Source of the DNA: Polynucleobacter sp. es-MAR-4
GTDB lineage: Bacteria > Pseudomonadota > Gammaproteobacteria > Burkholderiales > Burkholderiaceae
Length of the DNA stretch: 64,000 nucleotides
Direction of reading: 5' to 3'
NCBI RefSeq assembly: GCF_018882055.1
Contig: NZ_JACVPF010000002.1
Coordinates: 434,001-498,000, forward strand
Under the pieces are notes generated by a model. It was not told the origin of the DNA, ran no database searches, and saw only the letters and a program-made list of their open reading frames with translations. The position numbers were made by a program, and so were the translations under genes. Shown piece after piece: positions 1-13,035 of this stretch; positions within the stretch are counted from its first letter, which is position 1, and each line of letters opens with the position of its first letter.

Positions 1-2655
<2,655 letters not shown>

Positions 2656-2718
2656 TCAATGCAACTCTTTTCTTCTATTCTGATTTACTAACTGTTTTAC
2701 TGCGCTGATTTACTTCAA

Positions 2719-3534
2719 TTACTTACGCAGGCCAAGCACATCCTGCATGTCATACAAGCCAGAATTCTGACCCTGCAAGAAGCGTGCGGCGCGCAAAGAA
2801 CCTTGTGCATAAGACTGACGGCTAGAAGACTTGTGGCTGATTTCAATGCGCTCACCTTCGCCCGCAAACAAGACAGTGTGATCGCCAACAATATCGCCCC
2901 CACGAATCGTCGCAAAACCAATAGAGCCAGCTTTACGCTCACCGGTATGACCTTCGCGAGCATACACTGCAACATCATCTAATTTCTCACCAAGCGCATC
3001 CGCAATCACCTCACCCATTCGCAGTGCAGTACCAGATGGCGCATCTACCTTGTGGCGATGATGCGCTTCGATGATTTCAATGTCGTAACCTTCGTTCAAC
3101 ATTTTTGCTGCAATTTCCAATAACTTGAATGTGGCATTAACACCAACGCTCATATTGGGCGCAAATACGATGGCTAAATTTGCAGATGCTTTCTTGAGGC
3201 CATCGATTTGCTCTGGGCTTAAACCAGTAGTGCCGATAATCATTTTGCTGCCAGTCTTTTGCGCCACAACTAAATGTGCCATCGTGCCTTCTGGGCGAGT
3301 GAAGTCGATTAAAAACTCAGCACCAGTCAAGGCTTTCGTAATGTCCGATGTAATTGCTACGCCTGTTTTTTTACCCAAGAATGCACCGGCATCTTCACCA
3401 AGTAAAGGGCAGGACTCATGCTCGAGCGCGCCAACAAGCTCAGCGTCTGAACAATTCAGTACAGCCTCGATCAGCATTTTTCCCATGCGGCCGGTAGCAC
3501 CAGCAATTGCGATTCTCATCATTTGTATCTTCAT
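2719..3534 (-). CDS. dapB: 4-hydroxy-tetrahydrodipicolinate reductase
   Basis: NAD(P)H-dependent reductase of the diaminopimelate/lysine pathway, supplying meso-DAP for peptidoglycan. The 271-residue product is close to the family norm (about 270). Seen: the N-terminal nucleotide-binding loop GATGRMG near residue 13 and the catalytic/substrate segment [13 protein letters not shown] near residue 157. Three Met codons lie at the start (3534, 3522, 3519). Homologues often begin with MRIAIAG or similar, so the start may be 12-15 bases further in. It lies 54 bp downstream of bamE and 63 bp upstream of leuS, probably co-transcribed. Confidence 0.96.
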   Translation of the reverse strand: MKIQMMRIAIAGATGRMGKMLIEAVLNCSDAELVGALEHESCPLLGEDAGAFLGKKTGVAITSDITKALTGAEFLIDFTRPEGTMAHLVVAQKTGSKMIIGTTGLSPEQIDGLKKASANLAIVFAPNMSVGVNATFKLLEIAAKMLNEGYDIEIIEAHHRHKVDAPSGTALRMGEVIADALGEKLDDVAVYAREGHTGERKAGSIGFATIRGGDIVGDHTVLFAGEGERIEISHKSSSRQSYAQGSLRAARFLQGQNSGLYDMQDVLGLRK

Positions 3535-3588
3535 TTCTTATTAAAGGTTGCTGAAAGAAATCACTCAGCATCAACACAACAGCAATTC

Positions 3589-4308
3589 TTATTTAGCTTC
3601 ACCAGCCTGCGGAACGTTGAGAGCGCCAGGACCCAACTGTTGAGGAGCGGGCTGAGCGTCTGGCGATTTTTTTGAGAAGCTAAAAAAGTCCCAGAAAGAA
3701 CTGCTAGTGCTAGCTGCTGGCACAACTGCACCCGCTGGCAAGTTATCTGTTGGGCTAGGCACCAATAATTCAGGCTGCTGCAATGGAGGTGTAACTGGCG
3801 GCTTATTAGAGCCCGTGACCACATCCCAGAATGATCTCTTCGATTTTGCGTAGCCATCGATTTCAGCGACCAACTCGACATCTGTTGGCAATGCATCGCC
3901 TTGGAATTTGACTAATTTATCGCCTTCGAAAAATACCGTGACGCGACGTTCTTTACCCATTACCTGGCCGGAGCGCTTAAATTCAAAAATATAGTCCCAG
4001 CGATTGGCATGGAAATAGCTAGCCAGCAAAGGCGTGCCCAAAATTTGACGAACTTGCTCGCGACTCTGACCCACTTGCAGTTTGGCGTACTGCTCACTCG
4101 AAATAAAGTTACCCTGAACCACATCTGGAACATAAGGTCTAAATAATGTATTCATCCAAGCGCGCTGGGTTTCATCTACAGCGCTGGTGCAGCCAGTAGC
4201 GATCATTACCGAGCTCAGTGTGGCGATTACTAACCCTGACCGAGCAAGGCCAAAAACTCCAAAAATAGAGTTCAAAAGTCGGGTAAAAAGTTGAAGGCAA
4301 TTTTGCAT
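3589..4308 (-). CDS. bamE: Outer membrane assembly lipoprotein BamE (SmpA/OmlA)
   Basis: Small lipoprotein of the BAM complex that inserts beta-barrel proteins into the outer membrane. I chose ATG 4308 (239 residues). The open frame continues upstream to 4422, but that would run through the fur start. From 4308 the protein has a hydrophobic signal with a lipobox ending MIATGC (Cys near residue 40). The SmpA/OmlA core follows, including KLQVGQSREQVRQILGTP, typical of the family. After the core comes a Pro/Ser/Gln-rich tail of roughly 100 residues, making it about twice the length of E. coli BamE (113). It diverges from fur with 43 bp between starts, an arrangement known in many proteobacteria. 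Confidence 0.92.
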   Translation of the reverse strand: MQNCLQLFTRLLNSIFGVFGLARSGLVIATLSSVMIATGCTSAVDETQRAWMNTLFRPYVPDVVQGNFISSEQYAKLQVGQSREQVRQILGTPLLASYFHANRWDYIFEFKRSGQVMGKERRVTVFFEGDKLVKFQGDALPTDVELVAEIDGYAKSKRSFWDVVTGSNKPPVTPPLQQPELLVPSPTDNLPAGAVVPAASTSSSFWDFFSFSKKSPDAQPAPQQLGPGALNVPQAGEAK

Positions 4309-4351
4309 GGCAGGCCGTATCATTAAGACATTGATTTTAGCTCGCAAACCC

Positions 4352-4810
4352 ATGAATATGAACCAAAACCCGACTCCAGCAGATTTACGCGACATTGGCC
4401 TCAAGGCAACTGGTCCACGCATGAAAATCTTAGACTTTTTTCATCAGAATGGCGGGACCCACTTTAGTGCTGAAGACGTCTTTATGGCCCTAGCCAAGGA
4501 AGATAAAGAGATTGGTTTGGCCACGGTATATCGGGTGCTAACCCAGTTTGAACAAGCCGGCCTATTGCTCCGCAGCCATTTTGAGTCCAGCAAAGGGGAT
4601 GGCAGAGCCATTTACGAGCTTAATGAGGGACAGCACCACGACCACTTGGTTTGCTTAGATTGTGGGCATGTAGAGGAGTTTGTAGATGAGGCAATTGAGA
4701 AAAGGCAGCGCGATATTGCTAAAAACCTCGGTTTTAAGCTCCAAGAGCACTCCCTAGCCATGTATGGCCACTGCCAAAAGAAAAATTGCCGCAATAAGGT
4801 AAAGGCCTAA
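4352..4810 (+). CDS. fur: Ferric uptake regulator Fur
   Basis: Iron-responsive repressor: dimeric DNA-binding protein that uses Fe(II) as co-repressor. From ATG 4352 it has 152 residues, the usual size; a second ATG lies at 4358, and the frame is open to 4307 without a good start. Seen: the N-terminal winged-helix region, the metal-binding stretch GQHHDHLVC, a CxxC (CLDCGH) and a second cysteine pair near the end (CQKKNC), which together form the structural zinc site in Fur. It diverges from bamE and ends at a bidirectional terminator. I see no convincing Fur box in the 43-bp gap, so autoregulation cannot be claimed. Confidence 0.96.
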   Translation: MNMNQNPTPADLRDIGLKATGPRMKILDFFHQNGGTHFSAEDVFMALAKEDKEIGLATVYRVLTQFEQAGLLLRSHFESSKGDGRAIYELNEGQHHDHLVCLDCGHVEEFVDEAIEKRQRDIAKNLGFKLQEHSLAMYGHCQKKNCRNKVKA

Positions 4811-4844
4811 ATCCAAATTATTTAGATTTTATCTACAGATAACG

Positions 4845-4872
4845 AAAAAAGACCTAAATTGAGGTCTTTTTT
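4845..4872. terminator. Bidirectional terminator between fur and gap
   Basis: A perfect hairpin (AAAAAAGACCT, loop AAATTG, AGGTCTTTTTT) lies between the convergent genes fur (+) and gap (-). It has an A tract on one side and a T tract on the other, so it can end transcripts from both directions. Confidence 0.9.
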
Positions 4873-4924
4873 GCATCAAAAACAAGATTTTAAGCGCTGT
4901 TAGACTTAAAACCGGGTTGATTTC

Positions 4925-5953
4925 TTACTTTACCGCCATCAACGCTTCGGCAGCATTGAGCATTTGGACTGAATAGCCCCATTCGTTGTCGTACCACGCC
5001 AGAACCTTAACTAACTTGCCATCCGCCGAAACGCGAGTTTGGGAGGCGTCATAAATACTAGGACGTGGGTCATGATTAAAGTCGATCGACACCAAAGGCA
5101 AAGTGTTGAAACCAAGGATTCCCTTCAATTCACCCTCGCTTGCCGTCTTGAGGATGGAGTTCACTTCATCGACGCTAGTTGCACGGCTAGCAGCAAACGT
5201 TAAATCGACTACAGAAACGTTAATAACTGGAACGCGCATTGCAAATCCATCAAAACGACCGGCTAATGCTGGCAACACCAAGCCAACCGCTTTTGCTGCA
5301 CCTGTCTTTGTAGGGATCATGCTGGTCACTGCAGAGCGGGCACGGCGCATATCCTTGTGATACACATCAGTAAGAACCTGGTCATTGGTAAAGGCATGAA
5401 TCGTGGTCATCAAGCCAGACTCGATACCAATCTTTTCCAGCAATGGTTTGACCAACGGCGCTAAACAGTTAGTCGTACAGCTCGCGTTAGAAACCACGAC
5501 GTCGCTTGGCTTTAGGACTTGTTGGTTTACGCCATAAACAATTGTGGCATCCACATCTTTTTCGCCCGGAGCGGAGATCAATACTTTCTTGGCGCCCTGA
5601 GAAATGTGCACCATGGCTTTTTCTTTTGAAGTGAATTTGCCTGAGCACTCGAGCACCAAGTCGACGCCCAACTCACCCCATGGGGTTTCTAAAGGATTGC
5701 GAGTAGAGAACATTTTGATGCGATCGCCATTGACTACCATGCAATCACCATCTACTTTTACTTCCGCAGGGAAACGACCATGCGCAGAATCATATTGCGT
5801 CAGGTGTGCATTGATGTCGATATCTCCCATCGCGTTAATTGCGACGATTTTGATATCACGTCTTGGCTTGCCATTGACTTGATCTTCATACAAAGCACGT
5901 AAGACCATGCGACCAATACGACCATAACCGTTAATTGCGACACGAATTGTCAT
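4925..5953 (-). CDS. gap: Glyceraldehyde-3-phosphate dehydrogenase, type I
   Basis: Central glycolysis/gluconeogenesis and Calvin-type carbon metabolism: oxidises glyceraldehyde-3-phosphate with NAD(P) and phosphate. The product has 342 residues. Seen: Rossmann start [10 protein letters not shown], active-site [13 protein letters not shown] with catalytic Cys near 159, and HAFTNDQ further on. The position after strand 2 that holds the NAD-binding Asp in many GAPDHs appears to be Ala here (VAINAMGD), and the Pro near residue 188 of the NAD-specific type is Tyr (TDVYHKD), so cofactor preference is uncertain. It sits 56 bp downstream of tkt, probably in one transcript. Confidence 0.96.
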   Translation of the reverse strand: MTIRVAINGYGRIGRMVLRALYEDQVNGKPRRDIKIVAINAMGDIDINAHLTQYDSAHGRFPAEVKVDGDCMVVNGDRIKMFSTRNPLETPWGELGVDLVLECSGKFTSKEKAMVHISQGAKKVLISAPGEKDVDATIVYGVNQQVLKPSDVVVSNASCTTNCLAPLVKPLLEKIGIESGLMTTIHAFTNDQVLTDVYHKDMRRARSAVTSMIPTKTGAAKAVGLVLPALAGRFDGFAMRVPVINVSVVDLTFAASRATSVDEVNSILKTASEGELKGILGFNTLPLVSIDFNHDPRPSIYDASQTRVSADGKLVKVLAWYDNEWGYSVQMLNAAEALMAVK

Positions 5954-6009
5954 TCCATTCCCCTTGCTAATTTTGAATTCTTAAATAAATACCTTGCTTC
6001 TTGTCTTTT

Positions 6010-8004
6010 CTATTTCTTTGCGATGCATTGCTTCACAGTTTTAGCAATCTGATCAACCGTTAAACCAAAATATTCGTAGAGCACCGGTGCTGGAGCTGAT
6101 TCACCAAAAGTATCAACACCATGTACTGCTGCACAACCATACTTCCACCAGAAATCACTCACGCCTGCTTCCACTGCAATGCGTGGAATATCTGCCGGCA
6201 AGACTTTTGATTTGTAAGCGGCATCCTGTTGGTCAAATACGGTTGTTGATGGAATCGATACCACACGGATTCCAAATCCTTCACTATCTAAACGCTCGGC
6301 AGTTTGCAAAGCCAAAGCAATTTCAGAGCCAGTGGCAATGATCACTGCATCGATCTTCGATTTCTTCGGGTCACGCAACACATATCCACCACGTGCAATA
6401 TCTTTTACTTGCTGAGTATTGCGCGGCACAAATGGGCAGTTTTGACGACTGAAGATGAGCGCGCTTGGGCCATGTTTACGCTCAATCGCTGCACCCCATG
6501 CAACCGCACTCTCAGTCGTGTCACATGGACGCCAAACCATCAAATTCGGGATCAAACGCAAGCTCGCTACGTGCTCAACAGACTGGTGTGTTGGGCCATC
6601 TTCGCCCAAGCCAATAGAGTCGTGTGTGAAGACAAAAATACTACGCAGCTTCATCAGTGCAGCCATGCGTAAAGCATTGCGACTGTAATCAGAGAAGGTT
6701 AAAAAGGTGCCGCCGAATGGAATATATCCACCATGCAAAGCGATGCCGTTCATGATGGCGCTCATACCAAATTCACGAACACCGTAATTGATGTGGTTAC
6801 CCCATTGGTCGCCACGCACAGCTTTGCATGAAGACCAGTTGGTTAAATTAGAACCCGTTAAGTCGGCAGAGCCACCCATGAACTCTGGCAAGGCAGGCGC
6901 TAATGCTTCGATGGCATTTTGACTTGCCTTGCGAGTAGCAATGGTTTCTGCTTTAGTTTCGCAAGTTTTTAAATAAGCATCTAAAGTTTTAGAGAAATCT
7001 TTAGATAAGTCACCTTGCATACGACGCTGTAATTCAGAAGCCAATTCTGGGTATTTATTTTTGTAGGCTTGGAATTCTTTATTCCACTCATGCTCAGCAG
7101 CTTGACCGCGCTTCTTAAAATCCCAGGCCTCATAAATATCTTTTGGAATTTCAAACGGTGCATATGGCCAGTTCAACGCAACACGAGTTGCTGCAATTTC
7201 TGTCGCACCCAATGGCGAGCCATGTACCTTATCGCTACCAGCCATATTCGGCGAGCCTTGGCCAATCGCTGTCTTACAACAGATCAGGGTTGGTTTATCA
7301 CTTTTCTTGGCTTTAGCAATTGCGTTTGATACAGCCTCTGCATCATGACCATCGACATCGCGCAGAACATTCCAACCATAAGCCTCAAAACGCTTTGGGG
7401 TATCTTCGTTAAACCAAGAAACTACTTTGCCATCAATGGAGATGCCGTTGTCATCCCATAGTGCAATCAATTTATTGAGCTTGAGTGTGCCAGCCAATGA
7501 ACACACTTCATGACTAATACCTTCCATCAAACAACCATCACCTAAAAATACATAGGTGTAGTGATCAACAATATCGTGGCCCGGGCGATTAAATTCTTGC
7601 GCTAATAATTTTTCAGCAAGCGCCATACCCACTGCATTTGATATACCTTGACCCAATGGACCGGTAGTCGTTTCGACACCAGGAGTAATTCCATACTCAG
7701 GATGTCCCGGAGTTTTACTATGAAGTTGACGGAAATTTTTCAACTCACCAATTGGTAAGTCGTAACCGGTCAGATGCAACAAGGAATACAACAACATAGA
7801 ACCATGACCATTTGATAAAACAAAGCGATCGCGATTCATCCAATGTGGATCTGTTGGGTTATGTTGCAGATGCTCATTCCAAAGGCCGACTGCAATATCA
7901 GCCATACCCATTGGCATTCCAGGATGACCAGAATTGGCTTGTTGAACTGCATCCATGGATAAAGCGCGAATGGCGTTGGCCATACGAATTTGAAGGTTTG
8001 ACAT
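6010..8004 (-). CDS. tkt: Transketolase
   Basis: Thiamine-diphosphate enzyme that moves two-carbon units between sugar phosphates in the non-oxidative pentose phosphate pathway. The 664 residues match the bacterial norm. Seen: early substrate/ThDP segment ([16 protein letters not shown]), [10 protein letters not shown], the ThDP/metal motif starting GDGCLMEG and ending in a DDNGIS, and the pyrimidine-domain stretch [21 protein letters not shown] 8004 is the natural start. It is the first gene of a tkt-gap pair and diverges from rsmE across about 43 bp. Confidence 0.97.
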   Translation of the reverse strand: MSNLQIRMANAIRALSMDAVQQANSGHPGMPMGMADIAVGLWNEHLQHNPTDPHWMNRDRFVLSNGHGSMLLYSLLHLTGYDLPIGELKNFRQLHSKTPGHPEYGITPGVETTTGPLGQGISNAVGMALAEKLLAQEFNRPGHDIVDHYTYVFLGDGCLMEGISHEVCSLAGTLKLNKLIALWDDNGISIDGKVVSWFNEDTPKRFEAYGWNVLRDVDGHDAEAVSNAIAKAKKSDKPTLICCKTAIGQGSPNMAGSDKVHGSPLGATEIAATRVALNWPYAPFEIPKDIYEAWDFKKRGQAAEHEWNKEFQAYKNKYPELASELQRRMQGDLSKDFSKTLDAYLKTCETKAETIATRKASQNAIEALAPALPEFMGGSADLTGSNLTNWSSCKAVRGDQWGNHINYGVREFGMSAIMNGIALHGGYIPFGGTFLTFSDYSRNALRMAALMKLRSIFVFTHDSIGLGEDGPTHQSVEHVASLRLIPNLMVWRPCDTTESAVAWGAAIERKHGPSALIFSRQNCPFVPRNTQQVKDIARGGYVLRDPKKSKIDAVIIATGSEIALALQTAERLDSEGFGIRVVSIPSTTVFDQQDAAYKSKVLPADIPRIAVEAGVSDFWWKYGCAAVHGVDTFGESAPAPVLYEYFGLTVDQIAKTVKQCIAKK

Positions 8005-8047
8005 CGTAAATTGGGTCTCTGGAAAATTAATTAGCTATATTTCAGTA

Positions 8048-8809
8048 ATGCCTCAATTTTATCTTCCCGGGCCATGGGAAATCCAAAAGCCAAATACCCT
8101 CACCCCCGAGCTCGCCCATCACTTGCGCGTACGTCGCATCCAAGTTGGCGAATCTTTCCCCATCTTTGATGGCAAAGGTCATGTTGCCAAGGCAAAACTG
8201 CTTTCCCTAGGTAATAAGTCTGGGGAAGCCCAGTTAAGTGATGTCCGCGAAGATACGCACCGGGAGAGTCCCTATGCCATCACCCTGGCGCAAGGACTTG
8301 CTGGCGGCGATAAGATGGATTGGGTCGTTGAGAAGGCCATAGAGACCGGGGTGCAGGTCATTGCGCCTTTGCAGTGTGAACGCTCAGTCATTAAATTAAC
8401 GCGCTCTAGCGATGCCGACAGAGCTCAAAAGCGACTTTTGCACTGGGAGGGGATTGTTCAGGCAGCATGCGAACAATGTGACCGCACGGTTTTAGCCTCT
8501 GTAGAGCCTATTCAAAGTTTTGAAAGTTATCTACAAAAGCCACAAAAAGCCAAACTTAAACTACTTTTAAGCCCAGATACAGACAAAAGCTTATATTCAG
8601 TATTAATTGAAAGCCCGCCGCAGGATGTGATTTTGATGATTGGACCCGAAGGCGGGCACTCCCCAGAAGAAGAGAATCAAGCAGAAGCTGCTGGCTATCA
8701 AATAGTCTCTTTAGGAGATCGAGTATTGCGAACTGAGACCGCTGGAATTGTCGCGATCACTGCTGTTAACAGTATTTGGGACCCGGAAATGCAAAATCGC
8801 CTCAAATAG
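8048..8809 (+). CDS. rsmE: 16S rRNA m3U1498 methyltransferase RsmE
   Basis: SPOUT-fold methyltransferase that N3-methylates U1498 of 16S rRNA using S-adenosylmethionine. It has 253 residues, near the usual 240-250. Seen: N-terminal PUA-like part with HHLRVRRIQVGE, and the knotted SAM-binding C-terminus with MIGPEGGHSPEEE and LGDRVLRTETAGI. Single gene, divergent from tkt; its stop codon lies inside a hairpin that may end transcription. Confidence 0.95.
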   Translation: MPQFYLPGPWEIQKPNTLTPELAHHLRVRRIQVGESFPIFDGKGHVAKAKLLSLGNKSGEAQLSDVREDTHRESPYAITLAQGLAGGDKMDWVVEKAIETGVQVIAPLQCERSVIKLTRSSDADRAQKRLLHWEGIVQAACEQCDRTVLASVEPIQSFESYLQKPQKAKLKLLLSPDTDKSLYSVLIESPPQDVILMIGPEGGHSPEEENQAEAAGYQIVSLGDRVLRTETAGIVAITAVNSIWDPEMQNRLK

Positions 8810-8818
8810 AGGCGATTT
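8794..8818. terminator. Hairpin at rsmE stop, possible bidirectional terminator
   Basis: A perfect 10-bp stem (AAATCGCCTC / GAGGCGATTT, loop AAATA) contains the rsmE stop codon and lies 24 bp beyond the end of the convergent barstar-like gene. The T tract is only three to four bases on either strand, so termination may be inefficient. Confidence 0.55.
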
Positions 8819-8841
8819 ATGCTGAATTACTGCTGAGTCAA

Positions 8842-9462
8842 TTAGGCAAATGAATAGAACACACGATAAGGTGTGCGACGCTCTGACCAGAAATCGACAG
8901 CATCACGGAACACATCCAATAATGTTTCGCGCGCTTCTTTGTCAAACTTCTGTGTACAAGGCAAGCCTTCGAGCACCACTACGAAACCTGGCTGTGGGCC
9001 AGACTTGTCAACCGTAGTTGTCAAAGCATCCAATAAAGGATCGAAATTCTTCGCTTGTTGCTTAGTAAATGTATAGGCAATTGCAATTGCCTCCAACACT
9101 TCACCCTTAGTCATTGCATTTGCACAATTTGCATAAATGAAGTGTTGACCAAGCTCAGTAGCCGCTTCCTGTAAGTCAGGAGTGCGGAAAGCACGGATAG
9201 ATTGCACGATATTAGGGCGCACACTGCGCAACATTGCCGGCGGTCCGGCATCGCGAACGGCCAAAGCGGCACGCCAAGAAGCTGTCACTTTTTTCCCCGA
9301 AACTTGATTTGCTGCATAGGTTTGTAAACGAGATAAACCACCCTCGGCATAGATGTTGGCAGCAGATGACTCGGTTTCAAGTCGATCGTTGCTATCCCAA
9401 CTTTCAGCTCGACTGTGTTCGTCGAAGCCTACTGTAGTGCCGTTTTCAGAGCGATTATTCAT
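8842..9462 (-). CDS. Barstar-family protein with N-terminal extension
   Basis: The C-terminal half resembles the barstar (barnase inhibitor) fold. About residues 105-180 contain the family pattern of a helix with KGEVLEAIAIAYTF, then KNFDPLLDALTT, then a strand FVVVLEGLP. Classical barstar has about 90 residues; this 206-residue product carries about 95 extra N-terminal residues that are acidic and then Ser/Arg-rich, which I do not recognise. No barnase-like ribonuclease gene is near, so a toxin-antitoxin role is not supported; stand-alone barstar-like proteins occur in this family of bacteria. It follows maeB on the same strand after a 138-bp AT-rich gap. Confidence 0.75.
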   Translation of the reverse strand: MNNRSENGTTVGFDEHSRAESWDSNDRLETESSAANIYAEGGLSRLQTYAANQVSGKKVTASWRAALAVRDAGPPAMLRSVRPNIVQSIRAFRTPDLQEAATELGQHFIYANCANAMTKGEVLEAIAIAYTFTKQQAKNFDPLLDALTTTVDKSGPQPGFVVVLEGLPCTQKFDKEARETLLDVFRDAVDFWSERRTPYRVFYSFA

Positions 9463-9550
9463 GATGGGTGCTAGGTTACCCTTAACACGCCATCAAATCA
9501 AGCCCAATTACAGTGCATTTTATATAAACCATTGATTTATATAATAATTA

Positions 9551-9580
9551 TTTATGTTAGTTATTGCTAACTAACATAAA
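9551..9580. repeat. Perfect AT-rich palindrome (13-bp arms) between maeB and the barstar-like gene
   Basis: The arms TTTATGTTAGTTA and TAACTAACATAAA are exactly complementary around a TTGC loop. It lies 21 bp past the maeB stop and about 90 bp before the next start on the same strand. It could act as a weak terminator for maeB (no clean T run), as an operator for the barstar-like gene, or both. Confidence 0.7.
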
Positions 9581-9600
9581 TAAAAGACTACATTTAATGC

Positions 9601-11940
9601 TTAAGCCACGCCCCTAGCATTACTTGCTGCCTCAACTACCGCCAAAGTGGTGACATTGACGATGCGGCGCACAGTAGCTGATGGCGTCAGAATATGAATC
9701 GGCTTAGCAGCACCCAATAACAATGGTCCGATTGCAATACCGTTACCAGCAGCAGTCTTTAGCAAGTTGTAAGAAATGTTGGCAGCATCAATATTTGGCA
9801 ACACTAGCAAGTTGGCATCGCCTTTTAAAGGGGATGAAGTCACTGCGCTGGCACGAATAGTTTCATCCAAAGCGCTATCGCCATGCATTTCACCATCAAC
9901 TTCGAGACTTGGGTCTGCCTTTTGAATCAAAGCCAACACTTCACGCATCTTGACTGCAGATGGAGCGCTGCTTGAACCAAAGTTGGAATGAGACAAGAGT
10001 GCAACTTTAGGTGCCAAACCTAATTTGCGCATTTCACTTGCAGCCATTAAGGTCAATTCAGCCAACTGCTCTGCAGTTGGATCAATATTGACATGGGTAT
10101 CCAATAAAAATACTTGGCGTCCTGGCAAAATTAATCCCGACATTGCACCATAGACATTGGCGCCAGGTTCACGCCCTACCACTTCGTCAACATATTTCAA
10201 ATGCGTTGCTGAATTACCAACCGTTCCGCAAATCATGCCATCAGCCATACCTTTGCTGATCATGATTGATCCAATCAAGCTATTGCGACGACGCATTTCT
10301 AACTTAGCAAAAGATTCAGTAACGCCCTTGCGCTCAGTCAAGCCTAAATAGGTTTGCCAGAAATCACGATAACGAGGATCACTCTCTGGATTCACAATCT
10401 CGAAATCTTCGCCTGACTTAATGCGTAAACCAAACTTACCGATACGATGCTCAATTACCGCTGGTCGACCAATCAAGATTGGTGTGGCAAGGTGCTCATC
10501 GGTAATGATTTGCACAGCGCGCAATACACGCTCATCTTCACCCTCGGCAAACACAATGCGTTTTTGTGCGGCAGGTACACGTTTAGCAATGCTAAACAGT
10601 GGCTTCATCAAAGTGCCGGAGTGATACACAAATTGCTGCAACTGATTACGGTAAGCATCAAAGTCTTTAATCGGACGTTGTGCAACACCATCATCCATCG
10701 CTGCTTTAGCAACTGCAGGTGCAATTACAGTAATTAAACGTGGATCAAATGGTTTCGGAATTAAATACTCTGGACCAAAAGACAGGTTCTCAATACCGTA
10801 CACAGAGGTAACCACTTCGCTCTGCTCAGCTTGCGCCAATTCCGCCACAGCCTTAACTGCAGCGACTTCCATGCCGCGTGTAATGGTAGTAGCGCCCACA
10901 TCGAGTGCACCGCGGAAAATGAATGGGAAGCACAACACGTTATTTACTTGATTTGGATAATCAGTACGGCCAGTTGCCATCACAGCATCGGGACGAACTT
11001 CTTTTACCTCTTCAGGAAGAATCTCTGGAGTTGGATTAGCTAAGGCATAGACCAATGGCTTAGGCGCCATCTTCTTAACCATGTCTTGTTTCAACACACC
11101 GCCAGCAGAAAGACCTAAGAAAATATCAGCACCTTCAATTGCTTGATCGAGTGTGCGTAAGTCCGTATCTTGACAGAATGGCTCCTTCTCTGGATCCATC
11201 AATTCTTTACGGCCTTTGTACGCAACACCAGCTAAATCTGTAACCCAAATATTTTTACGAGGGATGCCAAGGTCAACCAATAAATCTAAGCAAGCCAATG
11301 CAGCAGCCCCAGCACCAGAGGTAACTAACTTCACATTACCAACATCTTTGCCAACTACTTTTAAGCCATTGAGAATCGCAGCAGCCACTACGATTGCAGT
11401 TCCATGTTGATCATCATGGAAGACTGGGATCTTCATGCGCGCTTGCAATTTACGTTCGACTACAAAACAATCTGGCGCTTTGATATCTTCTAAATTGATA
11501 CCGCCGAAGGTCGGCTCAAGTGCTGCAATGATTTCAACCAACTTATCTGGATCGTTTTCATTCACTTCAATATCGAAAACATCAATGCCAGCAAATTTCT
11601 TAAAAAGAACTGCTTTACCTTCCATCACCGGCTTACTAGCCAATGGTCCAATATTTCCTAAACCCAAGACCGCGGTACCGTTAGTAATCACGCCGACTAA
11701 ATTACCACGTGCTGTGTAACGGAATGCATTAGCAGGATCTTTGACAATCTCTTCACACGCCGCAGCGACACCAGGAGTGTAGGCAAGAGCCAGGTCTCGC
11801 TGATTGGTTAACTGCTTGGTTGGGGCAATTTCGATTTTTCCTGGAACGGGAAACTCGTGATAGTGGAGAGCTGCTGCTCTTAAATCCGCTATTTGTTGTT
11901 CTTTGCTGCTATTGCTTGGTTTACTCATCAGTTCACTCAT
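9601..11940 (-). CDS. maeB: NADP-dependent malic enzyme, MaeB type (malic + phosphotransacetylase domains)
   Basis: Oxidative decarboxylation of malate to pyruvate, yielding NADPH. The protein of about 779 residues has two parts. Residues 1-430 form the malic enzyme domain ([24 protein letters not shown], then the NAD-binding [10 protein letters not shown]). Residues 440-779 form a phosphotransacetylase-like domain, regulatory in the characterised MaeB enzymes. Start codons cluster at TTG 11943, ATG 11940 and ATG 11928; I took ATG 11940, without a strong ribosome binding site for any. It diverges from thiL. Confidence 0.95.
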   Translation of the reverse strand: MSELMSKPSNSSKEQQIADLRAAALHYHEFPVPGKIEIAPTKQLTNQRDLALAYTPGVAAACEEIVKDPANAFRYTARGNLVGVITNGTAVLGLGNIGPLASKPVMEGKAVLFKKFAGIDVFDIEVNENDPDKLVEIIAALEPTFGGINLEDIKAPDCFVVERKLQARMKIPVFHDDQHGTAIVVAAAILNGLKVVGKDVGNVKLVTSGAGAAALACLDLLVDLGIPRKNIWVTDLAGVAYKGRKELMDPEKEPFCQDTDLRTLDQAIEGADIFLGLSAGGVLKQDMVKKMAPKPLVYALANPTPEILPEEVKEVRPDAVMATGRTDYPNQVNNVLCFPFIFRGALDVGATTITRGMEVAAVKAVAELAQAEQSEVVTSVYGIENLSFGPEYLIPKPFDPRLITVIAPAVAKAAMDDGVAQRPIKDFDAYRNQLQQFVYHSGTLMKPLFSIAKRVPAAQKRIVFAEGEDERVLRAVQIITDEHLATPILIGRPAVIEHRIGKFGLRIKSGEDFEIVNPESDPRYRDFWQTYLGLTERKGVTESFAKLEMRRRNSLIGSIMISKGMADGMICGTVGNSATHLKYVDEVVGREPGANVYGAMSGLILPGRQVFLLDTHVNIDPTAEQLAELTLMAASEMRKLGLAPKVALLSHSNFGSSSAPSAVKMREVLALIQKADPSLEVDGEMHGDSALDETIRASAVTSSPLKGDANLLVLPNIDAANISYNLLKTAAGNGIAIGPLLLGAAKPIHILTPSATVRRIVNVTTLAVVEAASNARGVA

Positions 11941-12012
11941 CAATCAGACTTATTCAAGCTTCTAATTCTATTCCTCTCGGATGAAAGATTCCTAAGAGCC
12001 ATAAAATGGGGC

Positions 12013-13035
12013 ATGCAATCTCAAACTTCCTCAATTGGCGAATTTGACCTGATTCAGCGTTTCTTCAAAGCGCAGTCGGAACTCATGCTTGCCAATAATC
12101 CCAGCTCAGTGAAGCTGGGGATTGGCGATGACTGTGCCCTACTAAAAACCGAACCCACCGAAGAAATTGCAATCACTAGCGATATGTTGGTCTCCGGACG
12201 ACACTTTTTTGCCGATGCCAACCCAGAGCGCTTGGGCTGGAAAGCCTTAGCCGTCAACCTCTCAGACCTAGCAGCCATGGGCGCTAGGCCTCTGGGCTTT
12301 ACTCTGTCACTAGCCTTACCAGAGCCGAATCCGGCCTGGCTCGAGGCCTTTAGCAATGGTTTATTTGCCATTGCAAATACCTATGCTTGCCCATTGATTG
12401 GTGGCGACACAACCGCTGGTCCACTCAATATTTGCATCACCGCCTTTGGCGGCATTCCAAAAGACAAAGCCATTCTTAGATCGGGGGCATCGGAAGGTGA
12501 TGACATTTGGGTTTCAGGAACCGTTGGTGACGCCAGACTTGCACTTGCTGCACTGCGTCATGAAATTGAGCTATCAAAAGAAAATTTGGCGAGCGTTGAA
12601 GCAAGCATGCATCAACCGACCCCTAGACTAGATTTAGGCATTGCCTTGAGAGGCATTGCGAATTCTGCTTTAGATGTATCCGATGGCTTATTAGGCGACC
12701 TGAAGCACATCCTTAAACAGTCGGGAAAAGATGCAGAAATCTTTTTAGACCAGATTCCCAAATCTGACACTCTGCGCAAGCAATCAGCAGCCATCCAAAA
12801 TCAATATGCTGCGAGTGGCGGTGACGATTATGAGCTGTGCTTCACGGCACCAAGCAGCAAACGGGATGTCATTGCCAAAATAAGTGCAGATCTGAATCTT
12901 CCACTCACGCAGATTGGTAGCATCAAATCCATGCAACACTCAGCACCTGCGATACACATCATCGATAACGATGGGAAAGAATTAAATTCTCAGCAAGCAG
13001 GTTTACTGCTGAAATCTTTTGATCACTTCGCATGA
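12013..13035 (+). CDS. thiL: Thiamine-monophosphate kinase
   Basis: Phosphorylates thiamine monophosphate to the active cofactor thiamine diphosphate. The open frame extends upstream to 11893 into the maeB start region, but ATG 12013 gives a normal 340-residue protein beginning with the conserved GEFDLIQRFF. Seen: GIGDDCALL (ATP/Mg binding), MLVSGRHFF, NLSDLAAMGARP, GGDTTAGP, and DVSDGLLGDLKH. It overlaps pgpA by four bases (ATGA), indicating translational coupling in a thiL-pgpA-pncC operon, an order common in proteobacteria. Confidence 0.95.
   Translation: MQSQTSSIGEFDLIQRFFKAQSELMLANNPSSVKLGIGDDCALLKTEPTEEIAITSDMLVSGRHFFADANPERLGWKALAVNLSDLAAMGARPLGFTLSLALPEPNPAWLEAFSNGLFAIANTYACPLIGGDTTAGPLNICITAFGGIPKDKAILRSGASEGDDIWVSGTVGDARLALAALRHEIELSKENLASVEASMHQPTPRLDLGIALRGIANSALDVSDGLLGDLKHILKQSGKDAEIFLDQIPKSDTLRKQSAAIQNQYAASGGDDYELCFTAPSSKRDVIAKISADLNLPLTQIGSIKSMQHSAPAIHIIDNDGKELNSQQAGLLLKSFDHFA

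Noticed and set aside
4309..4351. Possible Fur box between bamE and fur
   Set aside because: No 19-bp palindrome close to the Fur consensus is visible in these 43 bases.
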